From Candidatus Poribacteria bacterium (GTDB lineage: Bacteria > Poribacteria > WGA-4E > WGA-3G): a stretch of 32,608 nucleotides of DNA. The position numbers and the translations under genes were made by a program. Every line of letters begins with the position of its first letter. Positions within the stretch are counted from its first letter, which is position 1. The DNA is taken from NCBI GenBank assembly GCA_007571305.1, contig RKRR01000150.1, forward strand, positions 1 through 32,608, in the 5' to 3' direction. The notes below the pieces were generated by a model that was not told the DNA's origin, searched no databases, and worked only from the letters and a program-made list of their open reading frames with translations. Shown piece after piece: positions 16,557 through 24,862 of the stretch.

Positions 16557-18332
16557 TCACACAACTTCCACGAAATCAAATTCGTCTTCTTGCGTTAACC
16601 GGATGACTTCGTCAACTGTTGTCAATCCTGCTGCGACCTTACGCCAGCCGTCCTCGCGCAAACCTTTCATACCCATTTGGACGGCGAGGCGGCGAATTTC
16701 ACTCGTCGATGCTTGTTTGAGTGCCATCGATCGAATTTCATCAGTCATAAGTAAAACTTCAAAGATGCCGATTCTCCCTTTGTAACCCCTCCCGCGGCAC
16801 TCCTTACATCCGACTGCGCGCGGAACTTTCAGGTCGTAAGAGAGAGCGGTACTATTGCCATTGCTATGACCGTTCCCCATAAGACCTGCCAATTCGTGCA
16901 TATCAGGAGAATGCATCTCACAACACGCTCCGCAGACACGGCGAGCAAGTCTTTGAGCGATGACTCCCTCTACCGTGGAGGCAACGAGATAGGGTTCAAC
17001 GTTCATATCAATGAGCCGCGTGATCGCGCCTGGAGCATCGTTCGTATGGAGCGTACTGAAGACCAGATGCCCAGTGAGGGAGGTATGGATTGCCATCTCT
17101 GCGGTTTCGTAGTCCCGAATCTCACCGACTAATACTTTGTCAGGATCCTGTCGGAGAATATGGCGGAGTCCTTGGGCGAAGGTAAATCCTATATCGGGAT
17201 TGACCTGTATTTGGTTAATGCCCTCTAATTCGTATTCAACTGGATCTTCAAGGGTTATGATTTTGACATCGGGCGAGTTAATCTCTTTCAAACACGCATA
17301 AAGCGATGTCGTTTTGCCGCTACCGGTGGGCCCCGTCGCAAGGATAATACCGTGTGGTCTACGGATCATACGTTGAAAGAGTTGGAGGTTTTCCTCGGTT
17401 AATCCGAGTTCTTCAAGCCCGAAATCGATAGACTGTCGGTCGAGGATACGGAGGACGACACTTTCACCGTGTAGCGTCGCGACTGTTGGCACAGTAGAAA
17501 CACGGAGGTCTATTTGCCGGTTACCGACGCTCCCAATCTGCCGACTGATTTTACCATCCTGCGGTCGTCTCCGTTCTGCGACATCCATTCCTGCCATAAT
17601 TTTAATACGTGAAGTGATAGCGGATTGGAGATAGGCGGGGGGTCGAGGTTGATCCTCCAGTACGCCATCGACACGGAAGCGGATTTTCAGTTGTGCCGGA
17701 TAGGGTTCAATGTGAATATCGCTCGCTCCCATCCGGACAGCATCGATAATCATCTGGTCAACGGCATGTATGACTGTGGGATCTTGGCTGAGGTCTTTCT
17801 CATCAATTCCAAAGTCGTCAATCGTCTCGCGTTCAAGGGTGGCAGTTGCCCCAACAGGTCCTTTGATACCAGCACTCAGTAGACTTTCAGCGGTGCGTCC
17901 ATAGAGACGGACAATTGCCTCGTCAATATCTCCGTCATCCGCAAGAACAGGTGTAATATCGCAATTTGTGATGAGCTCAATCTCGTCAATGAGAACAACA
18001 TCCAGGACATCCACCATCGCAACAGTGAGTTGATCGCCTATTAACTCAATCGGCACGATTTTATTTCGGTATGCGAACCCTGGCGACACCTTCTCAAGCA
18101 CACCAGGTTCAGGAATAACACCTTCTAATTGGATGAAGGCTGTCCCACATTCGACACTTTTTGTCGCGAGTGCAAGGATATGAGAGGGGACACCACGTTT
18201 AGAAAGCACAACAGCTTCGGATGCACCGGTCTGTTTTATCTCTGCAACAATGTCTGTATAGTCTTGTTCAGAAATGAGAGATGCCTGCCGCATGACTTCA
18301 ACAAGCGAATCCGTATTCAGTGTCTGTTGCAT
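16557..18332 (-). CDS. gspE: T2SS ATPase GspE
   Basis: A 591-aa secretion ATPase that powers pseudopilus assembly through GspF and GspL. It has N-terminal N1E/MshEN-type domains (1-150), then the core: Asp-box DAVRMGASDIHIEPY (198-212), Walker A GPTGSGKTTS (334-343), Walker B LVGEIRD (401-407) and His box HTSLTGHLVFSTLHTNDA (about 416-433). A zinc-binding tetracysteine follows, CGAC (467-470) and CKEC (509-512), as in GspE. A Gly/Asn/Ser-rich insert separates the two Cys pairs. It is the first gene of the cluster; a promoter is proposed at 18522-18550, giving a 5' leader of about 180 bases. No strong RBS is visible. Confidence 0.97.
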   Translation of the reverse strand: MQQTLNTDSLVEVMRQASLISEQDYTDIVAEIKQTGASEAVVLSKRGVPSHILALATKSVECGTAFIQLEGVIPEPGVLEKVSPGFAYRNKIVPIELIGDQLTVAMVDVLDVVLIDEIELITNCDITPVLADDGDIDEAIVRLYGRTAESLLSAGIKGPVGATATLERETIDDFGIDEKDLSQDPTVIHAVDQMIIDAVRMGASDIHIEPYPAQLKIRFRVDGVLEDQPRPPAYLQSAITSRIKIMAGMDVAERRRPQDGKISRQIGSVGNRQIDLRVSTVPTVATLHGESVVLRILDRQSIDFGLEELGLTEENLQLFQRMIRRPHGIILATGPTGSGKTTSLYACLKEINSPDVKIITLEDPVEYELEGINQIQVNPDIGFTFAQGLRHILRQDPDKVLVGEIRDYETAEMAIHTSLTGHLVFSTLHTNDAPGAITRLIDMNVEPYLVASTVEGVIAQRLARRVCGACCEMHSPDMHELAGLMGNGHSNGNSTALSYDLKVPRAVGCKECRGRGYKGRIGIFEVLLMTDEIRSMALKQASTSEIRRLAVQMGMKGLREDGWRKVAAGLTTVDEVIRLTQEDEFDFVEVV

Positions 18333-18521
18333 CGTGTGAAAACTCTACCTGTCGGTGGGATTCCGGACCTCACTCGAGAAGTAGCCTCGTTATTTTTTTT
18401 ATAAATCTACCGTATCTGTTGATAATTAAGACGTAAGAGATGGAGATGCGTTTAACAACTGCCTATGATTCTCCTATCGACAAACATTTTGCAAGCATGT
18501 GCGATTTCAAAATACGCATCA

Positions 18522-18550
18522 ATAATATTACCCCGAAATCTATGAGTCAA
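18522..18550 (-). promoter_or_regulatory. putative sigma70 promoter of the gsp cluster
   Basis: On the minus strand, TTGACT (18550-18545), a 17-base spacer and TATTAT (18527-18522). Transcription would start near 18515, about 180 bases before the gspE ATG. The rest of 18333-18616 shows no ORF that I can support. The spacing and sequences fit well, but no experiment supports it. Confidence 0.5.
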
Positions 18551-18616
18551 ACGATAAACGCCAAAGAATAGCAGGATCCCACTTCAATATAGACACTGTA
18601 GCCGAAAGGCTATTTA

Positions 18617-18770
18617 CCCCAAGTTGCTACGGACACAATTTTAGAGATGCCTCTGCTATTTTTCAGTGAAAACGCTCAGGATCCGCAGTCTTTCGTAGCG
18701 TAGGGTGTTGGTATCCTGCGTCCAAAGCTGCACAACCTAACAGGTGATGCGACAAGGTAGCGACTTAGAT
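18617..18770. repeat. family 1 MITE-like element abutting a stop codon
   Basis: 154 bp with termini CCCCAAGTTGC and GCGACTTAGAT (imperfect inverted repeat). Same sub-family and orientation as 11850-12009: shared CAAGTTGCTAC, TTTTTCA, TTTCGTAGCGTAGG. Two hairpins lie inside: GCGTAGG paired with CCTGCGT (about 18694-18721), and GCACAACCTAACAGGTGATGC (about 18729-18749). The latter is the reverse complement of the family 2 hairpin with one change. No clean target duplication remains. Its last base is the first base of the complement of the HEAT-gene stop codon (18770-18772). Confidence 0.75.
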
Positions 18771-19939
18771 TATTGAGCACCCTCAATCCGTCGAATTGCC
18801 TTTTTCGCTGCCTCGCGAACGGCTTTAGAACTATCCTCGAGTGCGGTTGTCAAGGCAGTCCTCACTTCGGGAGATGTTGCACGCATTTCCCCTAACTCAT
18901 CAGCGGCGTTGCGGCGGACATCTTCGGCAGTATCGCGCAGAGCTACAAGAATCGGTTTCACAACCATTTCTCCAGACTTACCCTTGTCTATGCGTTCTTC
19001 ACCGATGCCACCAAGCACATCAACGACCTGGACACGTGTTACCGGTGCCTGAATACTGGTAAGTGCATCCGCCAACATCGGTGTGAGAGCCGCAGCAGCG
19101 TCTTCGCCCAATTCAATTAATACATCTTCAGCGCGCGCTCGCACGGAGTTAGAACTGTCAGACAATGCCCCTATCAACGCAGTGAACGTTTCAGTAGAGG
19201 CGGCACGCATATCAGACAATTCACTGATCGCATTCGTTCGGACTTTTGAAGAGGCATCATTCAGACTGGCAATTAAAGCATCTCGGATAGTATCAGTAGG
19301 CTGTCCGTTTTTCGCAAGAATTTCCCCGATCCGTCCTAAGACATCAACGACATCGTTGCGGGCACTAGATGACCCTCTCGTTCGGACTTCAATGAGTGCT
19401 GGCACGACGACAGCAACCGATTCTGGGGAGGTGGGACGAACATCATCTAATTCCTCAACTGCTTCACGGAAAACTTTCTCAGATGAATCTTTGAGTGCCA
19501 TTGCTAATCCGATCGCGGCGGCATCTGGACTTCTTCCTGCTTTTCTCTCTCGTTCACCGATTGCGCCTAATGCCTCAACAACTGCCTCGCGGACGCGCTT
19601 ATCGGAGTCTTGGAGCATCGCGGCGAGTGCAGGCGTGCCGGGATTCCCAATCTCTTCAAGGAAATCCACATATTCCCGTCTTACATCATCAGACTCATCC
19701 GCCAAAGTTGGTGCAATCTGGGCAAGCAATTCGGATTGCCATTTCGCTTGCAGCATTCTATGCTTTGCTTTGATTTCCTCAAGTTCCGCAGCGAGTTCGG
19801 ATAAGCCATTGTCTTGTGATTCGGCAGTCGCCTCGCGAACCTGAGTCATCTGACTAATTCCCACACTCAGTAAGATACCAACGACAGATACTATCACCCA
19901 AAACCAATGTCTTACAGATAGACCAGTGCTTGCATTCAT
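18770..19939 (-). CDS. membrane-anchored HEAT-repeat protein
   Basis: A 389-aa protein. It has a single N-terminal hydrophobic segment (HWFWVIVSVVGILLSVGI, about 11-28) that may be an anchor or uncleaved signal. A short predicted coiled coil follows (ELAAELEEIKAKHRMLQAKW, 48-67). About seven or eight HEAT/PBS-lyase-type repeats then run to the C-terminus with a recurring pattern of P-x-L-x-x-A-L-x-D-x-S-x-x-V-R-x-x-A. Such repeats form protein-binding solenoids. Several repeats contain an MRATSPE-like loop, a sign of recent internal duplication. GGAGGAG stands 8 bases before the ATG. It follows the DUF3352-like gene after 36 bases, probably in one transcript. The binding partner is unknown. 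Confidence 0.85.
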   Translation of the reverse strand: MNASTGLSVRHWFWVIVSVVGILLSVGISQMTQVREATAESQDNGLSELAAELEEIKAKHRMLQAKWQSELLAQIAPTLADESDDVRREYVDFLEEIGNPGTPALAAMLQDSDKRVREAVVEALGAIGERERKAGRSPDAAAIGLAMALKDSSEKVFREAVEELDDVRPTSPESVAVVVPALIEVRTRGSSSARNDVVDVLGRIGEILAKNGQPTDTIRDALIASLNDASSKVRTNAISELSDMRAASTETFTALIGALSDSSNSVRARAEDVLIELGEDAAAALTPMLADALTSIQAPVTRVQVVDVLGGIGEERIDKGKSGEMVVKPILVALRDTAEDVRRNAADELGEMRATSPEVRTALTTALEDSSKAVREAAKKAIRRIEGAQ

Positions 19940-19975
19940 TATTCTCTCCTCCTCAATCGGTTGAGTTTAATCAGA

Positions 19976-21715
19976 CTATTTCCACTGGACATCCATATTC
20001 CAAAGCAAATATGGAACCAGTTTTGCCAGTACCTCAATAGGTGTCTCCTTTTCTGACAGGGTTACTTCCAACAGAGATGTCCCATCTTCGACAGAAAGCC
20101 AACCGAGTAACAACGGTATTTCTTTAGAATCGACAAGTAGTTTGTCAGCCGGTGGTGTTCCTTTTCCCATCTCCAAAGCCCGCGCTAAATCCAGTTGGGC
20201 AAACGCAGTCGGGGTTTCTGGAAGATGTTTTAAGTAGGGCGGTTTCTTTTTCTCTTTAATCCCGTCAATAAGTGTAGAGACCTGATCCTCCGAGAAACCC
20301 AAAAGGAACAACCCATCTATCTCACCATAATAGATATTCGAGGCGAAACTCGATATTGTAGTGCCTTTGTAATCTGTTTGAGAAACGGAGGCATTTTGTA
20401 GGTTAGAAAGCGAATTACCGATCAGATTCCATTTCATCCTGTTGCTGGGGTTAAAAATAATGCCACCGTTCGTTTCCACATCACTAGCATCAACTGCAAA
20501 GGTGCCATCTACCTCAACCTTAATGCCTCTTAAGGCTTCCGGATCGAAACCTGTGAGGTCAGGGATAGACAAAGCGAGTTCACTTGTCAATCCAGCCATA
20601 ATATCCTCTTCCAAATCAAGGTTAAGGATCCCTTCCAAAAAAGAAATTGCCTCGGTAGTGCCACCCGTCACGTCTTTATCCATCTCGGTGCGAGCCATCT
20701 CCCATACACCATCCAAAACGCCGGGTGCTACGGCAACAAACAGATCTTCTTCACCAGATAATGCGTTTACAGTCTCGAGTTTTGCACCCTCTTTCAAAAA
20801 CATCCCTATCTCGTGATTGGGCGGAGCGTCCAGTTTAAATTGTACGGCTAACCGGAGAAGCGGTGCTGTCTCCAACAAATTGAGGTGTCCAAAGAGAATA
20901 GGAGAAGCAGACTGCGTCTGAATCGATATATCGAAACCATTGAGTATATTGAATATATGGCGGGAGGCTACGTGGTGAAAAATAACCACTTCTCCGGCTC
21001 CCATTTTTTCTAATGCCTTGTTAAATTCTTCGTTCTCTTTTATATCGGGTGCATCTGTGTAGTAGACATCTAACAATTTTTCAAAACCGTCTTCGCCGGT
21101 GCCGAGGACGAGACAGTCATCCACAAACCCATATTTAAAAATCTCACCGTTGATGTCTAACACGTTGTAGCGAACCCGCTGGTACACACCCGCATCCAAG
21201 CGTAGGGTATTCGCAGCATCCATCCCTAAGAGCCCTTCTACAATTTTGGTTATCTGCTGGAGTTTGTCAAGATTGCCGCCAGAGTGTATCACGAGTCCGA
21301 GTTGATAGAGCCCATCCTGTGCTTCATCAGACCACGCTGCGAATGCTGTGCGGTAACCCACAGTCTCAATGATACCCGACAAGTTGGTCCCAAGCATTCC
21401 TTGTACCACCGCGAGTCCTTGCTGCATCTCCTGCCAATCTGACACGTCTGGCAATAGCGCAAGGGCTTTCTCCCAATTTTCCGAAACCTCGATTTCTCCA
21501 TGAACTTCATCAATATCCTGGAGTTTTAAATAAAAAGTGCTGTCCTTTGGTATGAAATCTTCTACCTCCACGGCATGCACCAAAGGATTCATGAGCACCA
21601 AGGTAAGACAGGAGATTATGAATACCACCTGTAACTTGCATCTAAAAAGCGTAACTCCGTCTTGGGCAAAAAATCGATGCCATTTCCATGAAAGTTTTGT
21701 ATTCATCATATTCAT
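19976..21715 (-). CDS. secreted DUF3352-like protein
   Basis: A 579-aa protein with a long N-terminal region ending in a hydrophobic signal (VVFIISCLTLVLMNPLVHA, about 32-50), so it is probably exported. The start VEVEDFIPKDSTFYLKLQDID and the repeating pattern of DGVY/FVDDCLVLGTGEDGFEKLL and GLFLLGFSEDQVSTLIDGI fit the DUF3352 type (bacterial proteins with two similar halves that each present a 'could be checked at run time' beta-sheet). The function of this family is not established. ATG 21715 is chosen over an upstream TTG at 21718; AGAGG stands 5 bases before it. It follows the symporter gene with a family 1 element in the gap. Confidence 0.65.
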   Translation of the reverse strand: MNMMNTKLSWKWHRFFAQDGVTLFRCKLQVVFIISCLTLVLMNPLVHAVEVEDFIPKDSTFYLKLQDIDEVHGEIEVSENWEKALALLPDVSDWQEMQQGLAVVQGMLGTNLSGIIETVGYRTAFAAWSDEAQDGLYQLGLVIHSGGNLDKLQQITKIVEGLLGMDAANTLRLDAGVYQRVRYNVLDINGEIFKYGFVDDCLVLGTGEDGFEKLLDVYYTDAPDIKENEEFNKALEKMGAGEVVIFHHVASRHIFNILNGFDISIQTQSASPILFGHLNLLETAPLLRLAVQFKLDAPPNHEIGMFLKEGAKLETVNALSGEEDLFVAVAPGVLDGVWEMARTEMDKDVTGGTTEAISFLEGILNLDLEEDIMAGLTSELALSIPDLTGFDPEALRGIKVEVDGTFAVDASDVETNGGIIFNPSNRMKWNLIGNSLSNLQNASVSQTDYKGTTISSFASNIYYGEIDGLFLLGFSEDQVSTLIDGIKEKKKPPYLKHLPETPTAFAQLDLARALEMGKGTPPADKLLVDSKEIPLLLGWLSVEDGTSLLEVTLSEKETPIEVLAKLVPYLLWNMDVQWK

Positions 21716-21725
21716 CAAAAACCTC

Positions 21726-21896
21726 TATTTTTAACCTAAGTTGCCCGTTATGTAGCATAGGAGACCGTTAGCTTGTGCCCTTTGCACCGAAAATCACACG
21801 GAATACACCCAATTTTTCGTAAAAATGAAGAATTCTCGGTGAAAACTGGTTTTTGTGTATCTGAAATCATAGGGGTAGCAACTTGGGTTATTTTTA
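21726..21896. repeat. family 1 MITE-like element with exact 8-bp target duplication over a stop codon
   Basis: The element is 21734-21888 (155 bp) with termini ACCTAAGTTGC and GCAACTTGGGT (10 of 11 inverted). The direct repeat TATTTTTA lies at 21726-21733 and 21889-21896. The right copy contains the TAA stop of the symporter gene (21894-21896). Hairpin near 21752-21778 (GCATAGGA side intact, partner eroded). Closest relative in the window is 7754-7910. Confidence 0.88.
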
Positions 21897-23591
21897 GGGA
21901 ACGCGAATGTCATCAACGAGTGCTTGCACATCATCAGGTGGCGGTGGTGTCAGGGCAGATACAACAATAGATACGATGAAGTTTAGCACCATGCCGAGGG
22001 TCCCGATACCTTCGGGTGAAATACCCCATAACCAATGCTCCGATGTGTTGAGATCTGGGTTGACAAACTTAAAAAAGATTATATACGCCGCCGTAAAGGT
22101 AATGCCGACAATCATGCCGCTGACTGCGCCTGCTTTGTTCATGCGTTTGGAGAAAATTCCCATCACAATCGCAGGAAAGAATGAACTCGCCGCAAGACCG
22201 AAGGCAAAGGCAACGACTTGTGCAACGAATCCTGGTGGATTTATGCCGAAATATCCAGCAATACAAACTGCTACACCAGCCGCAATACGTGCGGCAGTCA
22301 ATTCCTGTTTCTCCTGCAGTGTCGGCAGAATAGCACCTTTGAGGAGATCATGTGCAATTGCGGTGGAGATGACCAATAGCAAACCCGCGGCGGTCGAGAG
22401 TGCTGCTGCTAAACCTCCAGCCGCCACTAAACCGACAATCCAGTTTGGGAGTTTCGCAATCTCAGGATTCGCCAAGACCATGATATCTCGATCAATTGTC
22501 AACTCATTCTGGACATCCGAGTTTGGTCCGCGGTACTGGATCGCTCCATCACCGTTCACGTCATCGAATTTAATGAGACCCGTCGCCTCCCAATTCTTAA
22601 ACCAGTCCGGGGCATCCTCGTATTTTACATCTGTCAATTCACCGTTCTGTTCATAACTGACAGTATTGAGCAGGTTTGTGCGGGCAAATATAGCCACAGC
22701 CGGTGCGGTCGTATAGAGGAGCGCGATGAACAACAGTGCCCAACCTGCAGAAATTCGGGCTTCAGATGCCTTTCGCACAGTGTAGAATCGGATAATCACG
22801 TGCGGAAGTCCGGCAGTTCCGAGCATCAATGCCGCGGTGATAAAAAAGACATCAATCGTGGCTTTACTGCCATCTGTATACAGGTTAAATCCCAATTGCT
22901 CGTTCAAACCGTTGAGTCGGTCAAGAAGATAGAGTCCAGAGCCATCTGTTACTTTTCCCATCAATCCCAACTGAGGGATAACATTGCCCGTAATCAAGAT
23001 AGAGATAAAAATCGCAGGCACAAGATAGGCAAAAATCAGCACACAATATTGTGCTACCTGTGTATAGGTAATACCTTTCATTCCGCCAAGGACTGCATAG
23101 AAAAACACAATCCCCATGCCGATGAGCACGCCGGTTTCAATGTTAACACTTAAAAAGCGGGAAAAGACGATACCCACACCGCGCATTTGTCCTGCGACGT
23201 ATGTGAACGAGACGAAAACAGCACAGACGACAGCGACAATCCTAGCCAATTGTGAGTAATACCGATCCCCGACGAAATCAGGGACGGTATACTTACCGAA
23301 TTTGCGGAGGTAGGGGGCCAACAGCAGGGCGAGCAGAACGTACCCGCCTGTCCATCCGAGCAGATAGACGGATCCATCGCGTCCCATAAACGAGATCATC
23401 CCTGCCATTGCGATAAAGGAAGCCGCACTCATCCAATCTGCTGCAGTCGCCATGCCGTTCACGACCGGATGCACATTGCTTCCAGCGACATAGAAATCGC
23501 CAGTCGAACGTGCCTTAGACCAGAGTGCCACACCGATATACAACGCGAAGGAGATTGCCACCATTACGAAAGTCCATGCTTGTACATTCAT
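21894..23591 (-). CDS. sodium:solute symporter, large subunit (VC_2705/ActP-like)
   Basis: A 565-aa SSS-family transporter. The N-terminal half is characteristic of the ActP/VC_2705 group: NGMATAADWMSAASFIAMAG, GRDGSVYLLGWTGGYVLLALLLAPYLRKFGKYTVPDF and GGMKGITYTQVAQY. About 13 membrane helices are apparent. An extramembrane loop at about 318-378 includes FDDVNGDGAIQY, which resembles a calcium-binding loop. ALSTAAGLLLVISTAIAHD marks the later sodium-site helices. The DUF4212 gene directly upstream (2-base gap) is the usual small-subunit partner, which favours this subfamily over true acetate permease. Substrate cannot be read from sequence; short organic acids are typical. Confidence 0.9.
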   Translation of the reverse strand: MNVQAWTFVMVAISFALYIGVALWSKARSTGDFYVAGSNVHPVVNGMATAADWMSAASFIAMAGMISFMGRDGSVYLLGWTGGYVLLALLLAPYLRKFGKYTVPDFVGDRYYSQLARIVAVVCAVFVSFTYVAGQMRGVGIVFSRFLSVNIETGVLIGMGIVFFYAVLGGMKGITYTQVAQYCVLIFAYLVPAIFISILITGNVIPQLGLMGKVTDGSGLYLLDRLNGLNEQLGFNLYTDGSKATIDVFFITAALMLGTAGLPHVIIRFYTVRKASEARISAGWALLFIALLYTTAPAVAIFARTNLLNTVSYEQNGELTDVKYEDAPDWFKNWEATGLIKFDDVNGDGAIQYRGPNSDVQNELTIDRDIMVLANPEIAKLPNWIVGLVAAGGLAAALSTAAGLLLVISTAIAHDLLKGAILPTLQEKQELTAARIAAGVAVCIAGYFGINPPGFVAQVVAFAFGLAASSFFPAIVMGIFSKRMNKAGAVSGMIVGITFTAAYIIFFKFVNPDLNTSEHWLWGISPEGIGTLGMVLNFIVSIVVSALTPPPPDDVQALVDDIRVP

Positions 23592-23593
23592 AA

Positions 23594-23869
23594 TTAATCT
23601 GTATCCTCACCATCTTCGTGTTGACTATATTTCCTCTCTAAACGATTCATCAACCATGCATAAACAAATATGAGCTCAACGAAAATCCAGATTGATGCCT
23701 GTTGTGCAAAATAGAATCCAAGGGGACAGCCTCCAATACGAATTTTGTCCAGCTGCTCCACAAACACAACCGAGCAGAGATATGAAGTGATAAACCAAAT
23801 TCCCAATAAAATAGCGAGATATTGAAGATTTTTTCGCCAATATGCTTTATTTTTCGGTGATGACTCCAT
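23594..23869 (-). CDS. symporter small subunit (DUF4212)
   Basis: A 91-aa protein with two membrane helices (about 16-36 and 57-77). Family motifs: AYWRKNLQYLAILLGIWF, then GFYFAQQASIWIFVELIFVYAWLMNRL. These small proteins are found next to SSS large subunits of the VC_2705 group and are presumed partners. A very strong RBS (GGAGGAG) precedes the ATG. The acidic C-terminus (EDGEDTD) is cytoplasmic or periplasmic, unknown. Confidence 0.9.
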   Translation of the reverse strand: MESSPKNKAYWRKNLQYLAILLGIWFITSYLCSVVFVEQLDKIRIGGCPLGFYFAQQASIWIFVELIFVYAWLMNRLERKYSQHEDGEDTD

Positions 23870-23903
23870 GGGCTGGCTCCTCCGTTAAAGGGTTATCGGT
23901 TAC

Positions 23904-23930
23904 AAGAGGTGCTGCGAAACAAAACCTCTT
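23904..23930 (-). promoter_or_regulatory. hairpin upstream of the symporter operon
   Basis: A perfect 7-bp stem: AAGAGGT (23904-23910) with ACCTCTT (23924-23930), loop 13 bases. It lies between the gmhA stop (24027) and the DUF4212 start (23869). There is no T-run, so it is not a standard terminator. It could be an attenuating or stabilising structure, or chance. Confidence 0.25.
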
Positions 23931-24026
23931 AACTGAAGCCCGAAACCTGAAAGAGTTTTCGTAGAAAGCTCGAACCGAAAACCATTTCAAACTTGTAGTG
24001 CATCGTAGCAAAGGGTTGAAAAGCGG

Positions 24027-24656
24027 TCAATAGTTCTTTGGGAACATTAAGCGTTCGACCTGTTCAATGAGGATGTGAAGGACTTTAATGTGGATCTCCT
24101 GAATGCGATCTGCAGTGTCGCCGGGAGCAATAAGGTAGATATCACAGTGTTGTTTAAGACTGCCACCCTCTCTACCCAACAATCCAAACACTTTCATCCC
24201 GCGAGATTTTGCTGCTATCGCCGCCCGTACAACATTTTCAGAGTTTCCGCTGGTTGAGAGGACGACAAGGATATCCCCAGGGTGTCCGAGTGCCAACAAT
24301 GGACGCGCGAAGATCTCTGCGAATTCGAAATCGTTCGCCGTGCAAGTGATGTGTCCCGCATCGCTGAGTGCGATCGCAGGGAGCGGTTTTCGATCGTTCC
24401 GAAACTTACCTGTGCATTCCTCAGCAAAATGGGTTGCATCGCACAAACTCCCCCCATTTCCACAGGTAAAGACCCTACCTTCCCGCTCAAACACCGCTCG
24501 TATCATTTCTGCTGTCGTTGCGATGGTCGCGATATTTTCAGGGTTGTCGATAAACCGATTGAGCACATCTTGCGCTTCTAACAACGCATCGCGAATGTTT
24601 TTTAATCTTTCCTTGCGGAGTAATGATGCAGGTTTCATGTTTAACGTGTCTTCCAT
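24027..24656 (-). CDS. gmhA: phosphoheptose isomerase-like SIS-domain protein (GmhA)
   Basis: A 209-aa SIS-domain protein. Family blocks of GmhA: FTCGNGGSLCDATHFAEECTGKF (the serine loop that binds sugar phosphate), PLPAIALSDAGHITCTANDFEFAEIFARP, GDILVVLSTSGNSENVVRA (second phosphate loop), GREGG and DTADRIQEIHIKVLHILIE with the Gln and His expected at the active site. It would convert sedoheptulose 7-phosphate to D-glycero-heptose 7-phosphate for LPS or S-layer glycan precursors; other SIS isomerases are possible. Two starts are open: ATG 24656 or ATG 24638. No other heptose genes are adjacent. Confidence 0.85.
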   Translation of the reverse strand: MEDTLNMKPASLLRKERLKNIRDALLEAQDVLNRFIDNPENIATIATTAEMIRAVFEREGRVFTCGNGGSLCDATHFAEECTGKFRNDRKPLPAIALSDAGHITCTANDFEFAEIFARPLLALGHPGDILVVLSTSGNSENVVRAAIAAKSRGMKVFGLLGREGGSLKQHCDIYLIAPGDTADRIQEIHIKVLHILIEQVERLMFPKNY

Positions 24657-24660
24657 CTAT

Positions 24661-24680
24661 CCGCCTGTGCGGGTGTTGCA
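24661..24680. repeat. 20-bp motif shared with 28206-28225
   Basis: CCGCCTGTGCGGGTGTTGCA; the copy at 28206-28225 differs at two positions. It contains an internal GC-rich inverted half (CCGCCTGTGCGGG). Both are intergenic. A dispersed repeat or protein site. Confidence 0.4.
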
Positions 24681-24721
24681 GACTGCTTTCTTTCGTTAAT
24701 TTTTACACTGGACATAATAGC

Positions 24722-24855
24722 CATTATAGGACTTACGCAGGCTGCTCTTCTGTCGCATAACCTATTCGGTTGTGTCAGGAAATCGTGTGTTTTTTCTGGG
24801 TGGGTTTCCCTCTCAGAGAATGTGTTATTGGCAAGATTGCGTAAGTCTTACATTA
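24722..24855. repeat. family 2 MITE-like element with 5-bp target duplication
   Basis: The element is 24727-24850 (124 bp). Termini TAGGACTTACGCA and TGCGTAAGTCTTA match as inverted repeats at 12 of 13 positions. The direct repeat CATTA is at 24722-24726 and 24851-24855. A hairpin GCATAACC/GGTTGTG lies near 24756-24774. Same length class and sequence as the copy at 14727-14849. Confidence 0.8.
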
Positions 24856-24862
24856 TATGGGT

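Noticed and set aside
1559..18332. Reading the cluster as a type IV pilus operon
   Set aside because: PilM/PilN/PilO-like parts are present, but the full GspG-H-I-J-K pseudopilin set and absence of a PilT retraction ATPase or a PilQ-type AMIN domain favour type II secretion.
19083..19844. A 253-codon plus-strand frame opposite the HEAT-repeat gene
   Set aside because: Ser/Ala/Arg-rich antisense shadow created by the repeat codons of the real gene; no RBS.
21907..22656. A 249-codon plus-strand frame opposite the symporter gene
   Set aside because: Antisense shadow of a well-recognised transporter.
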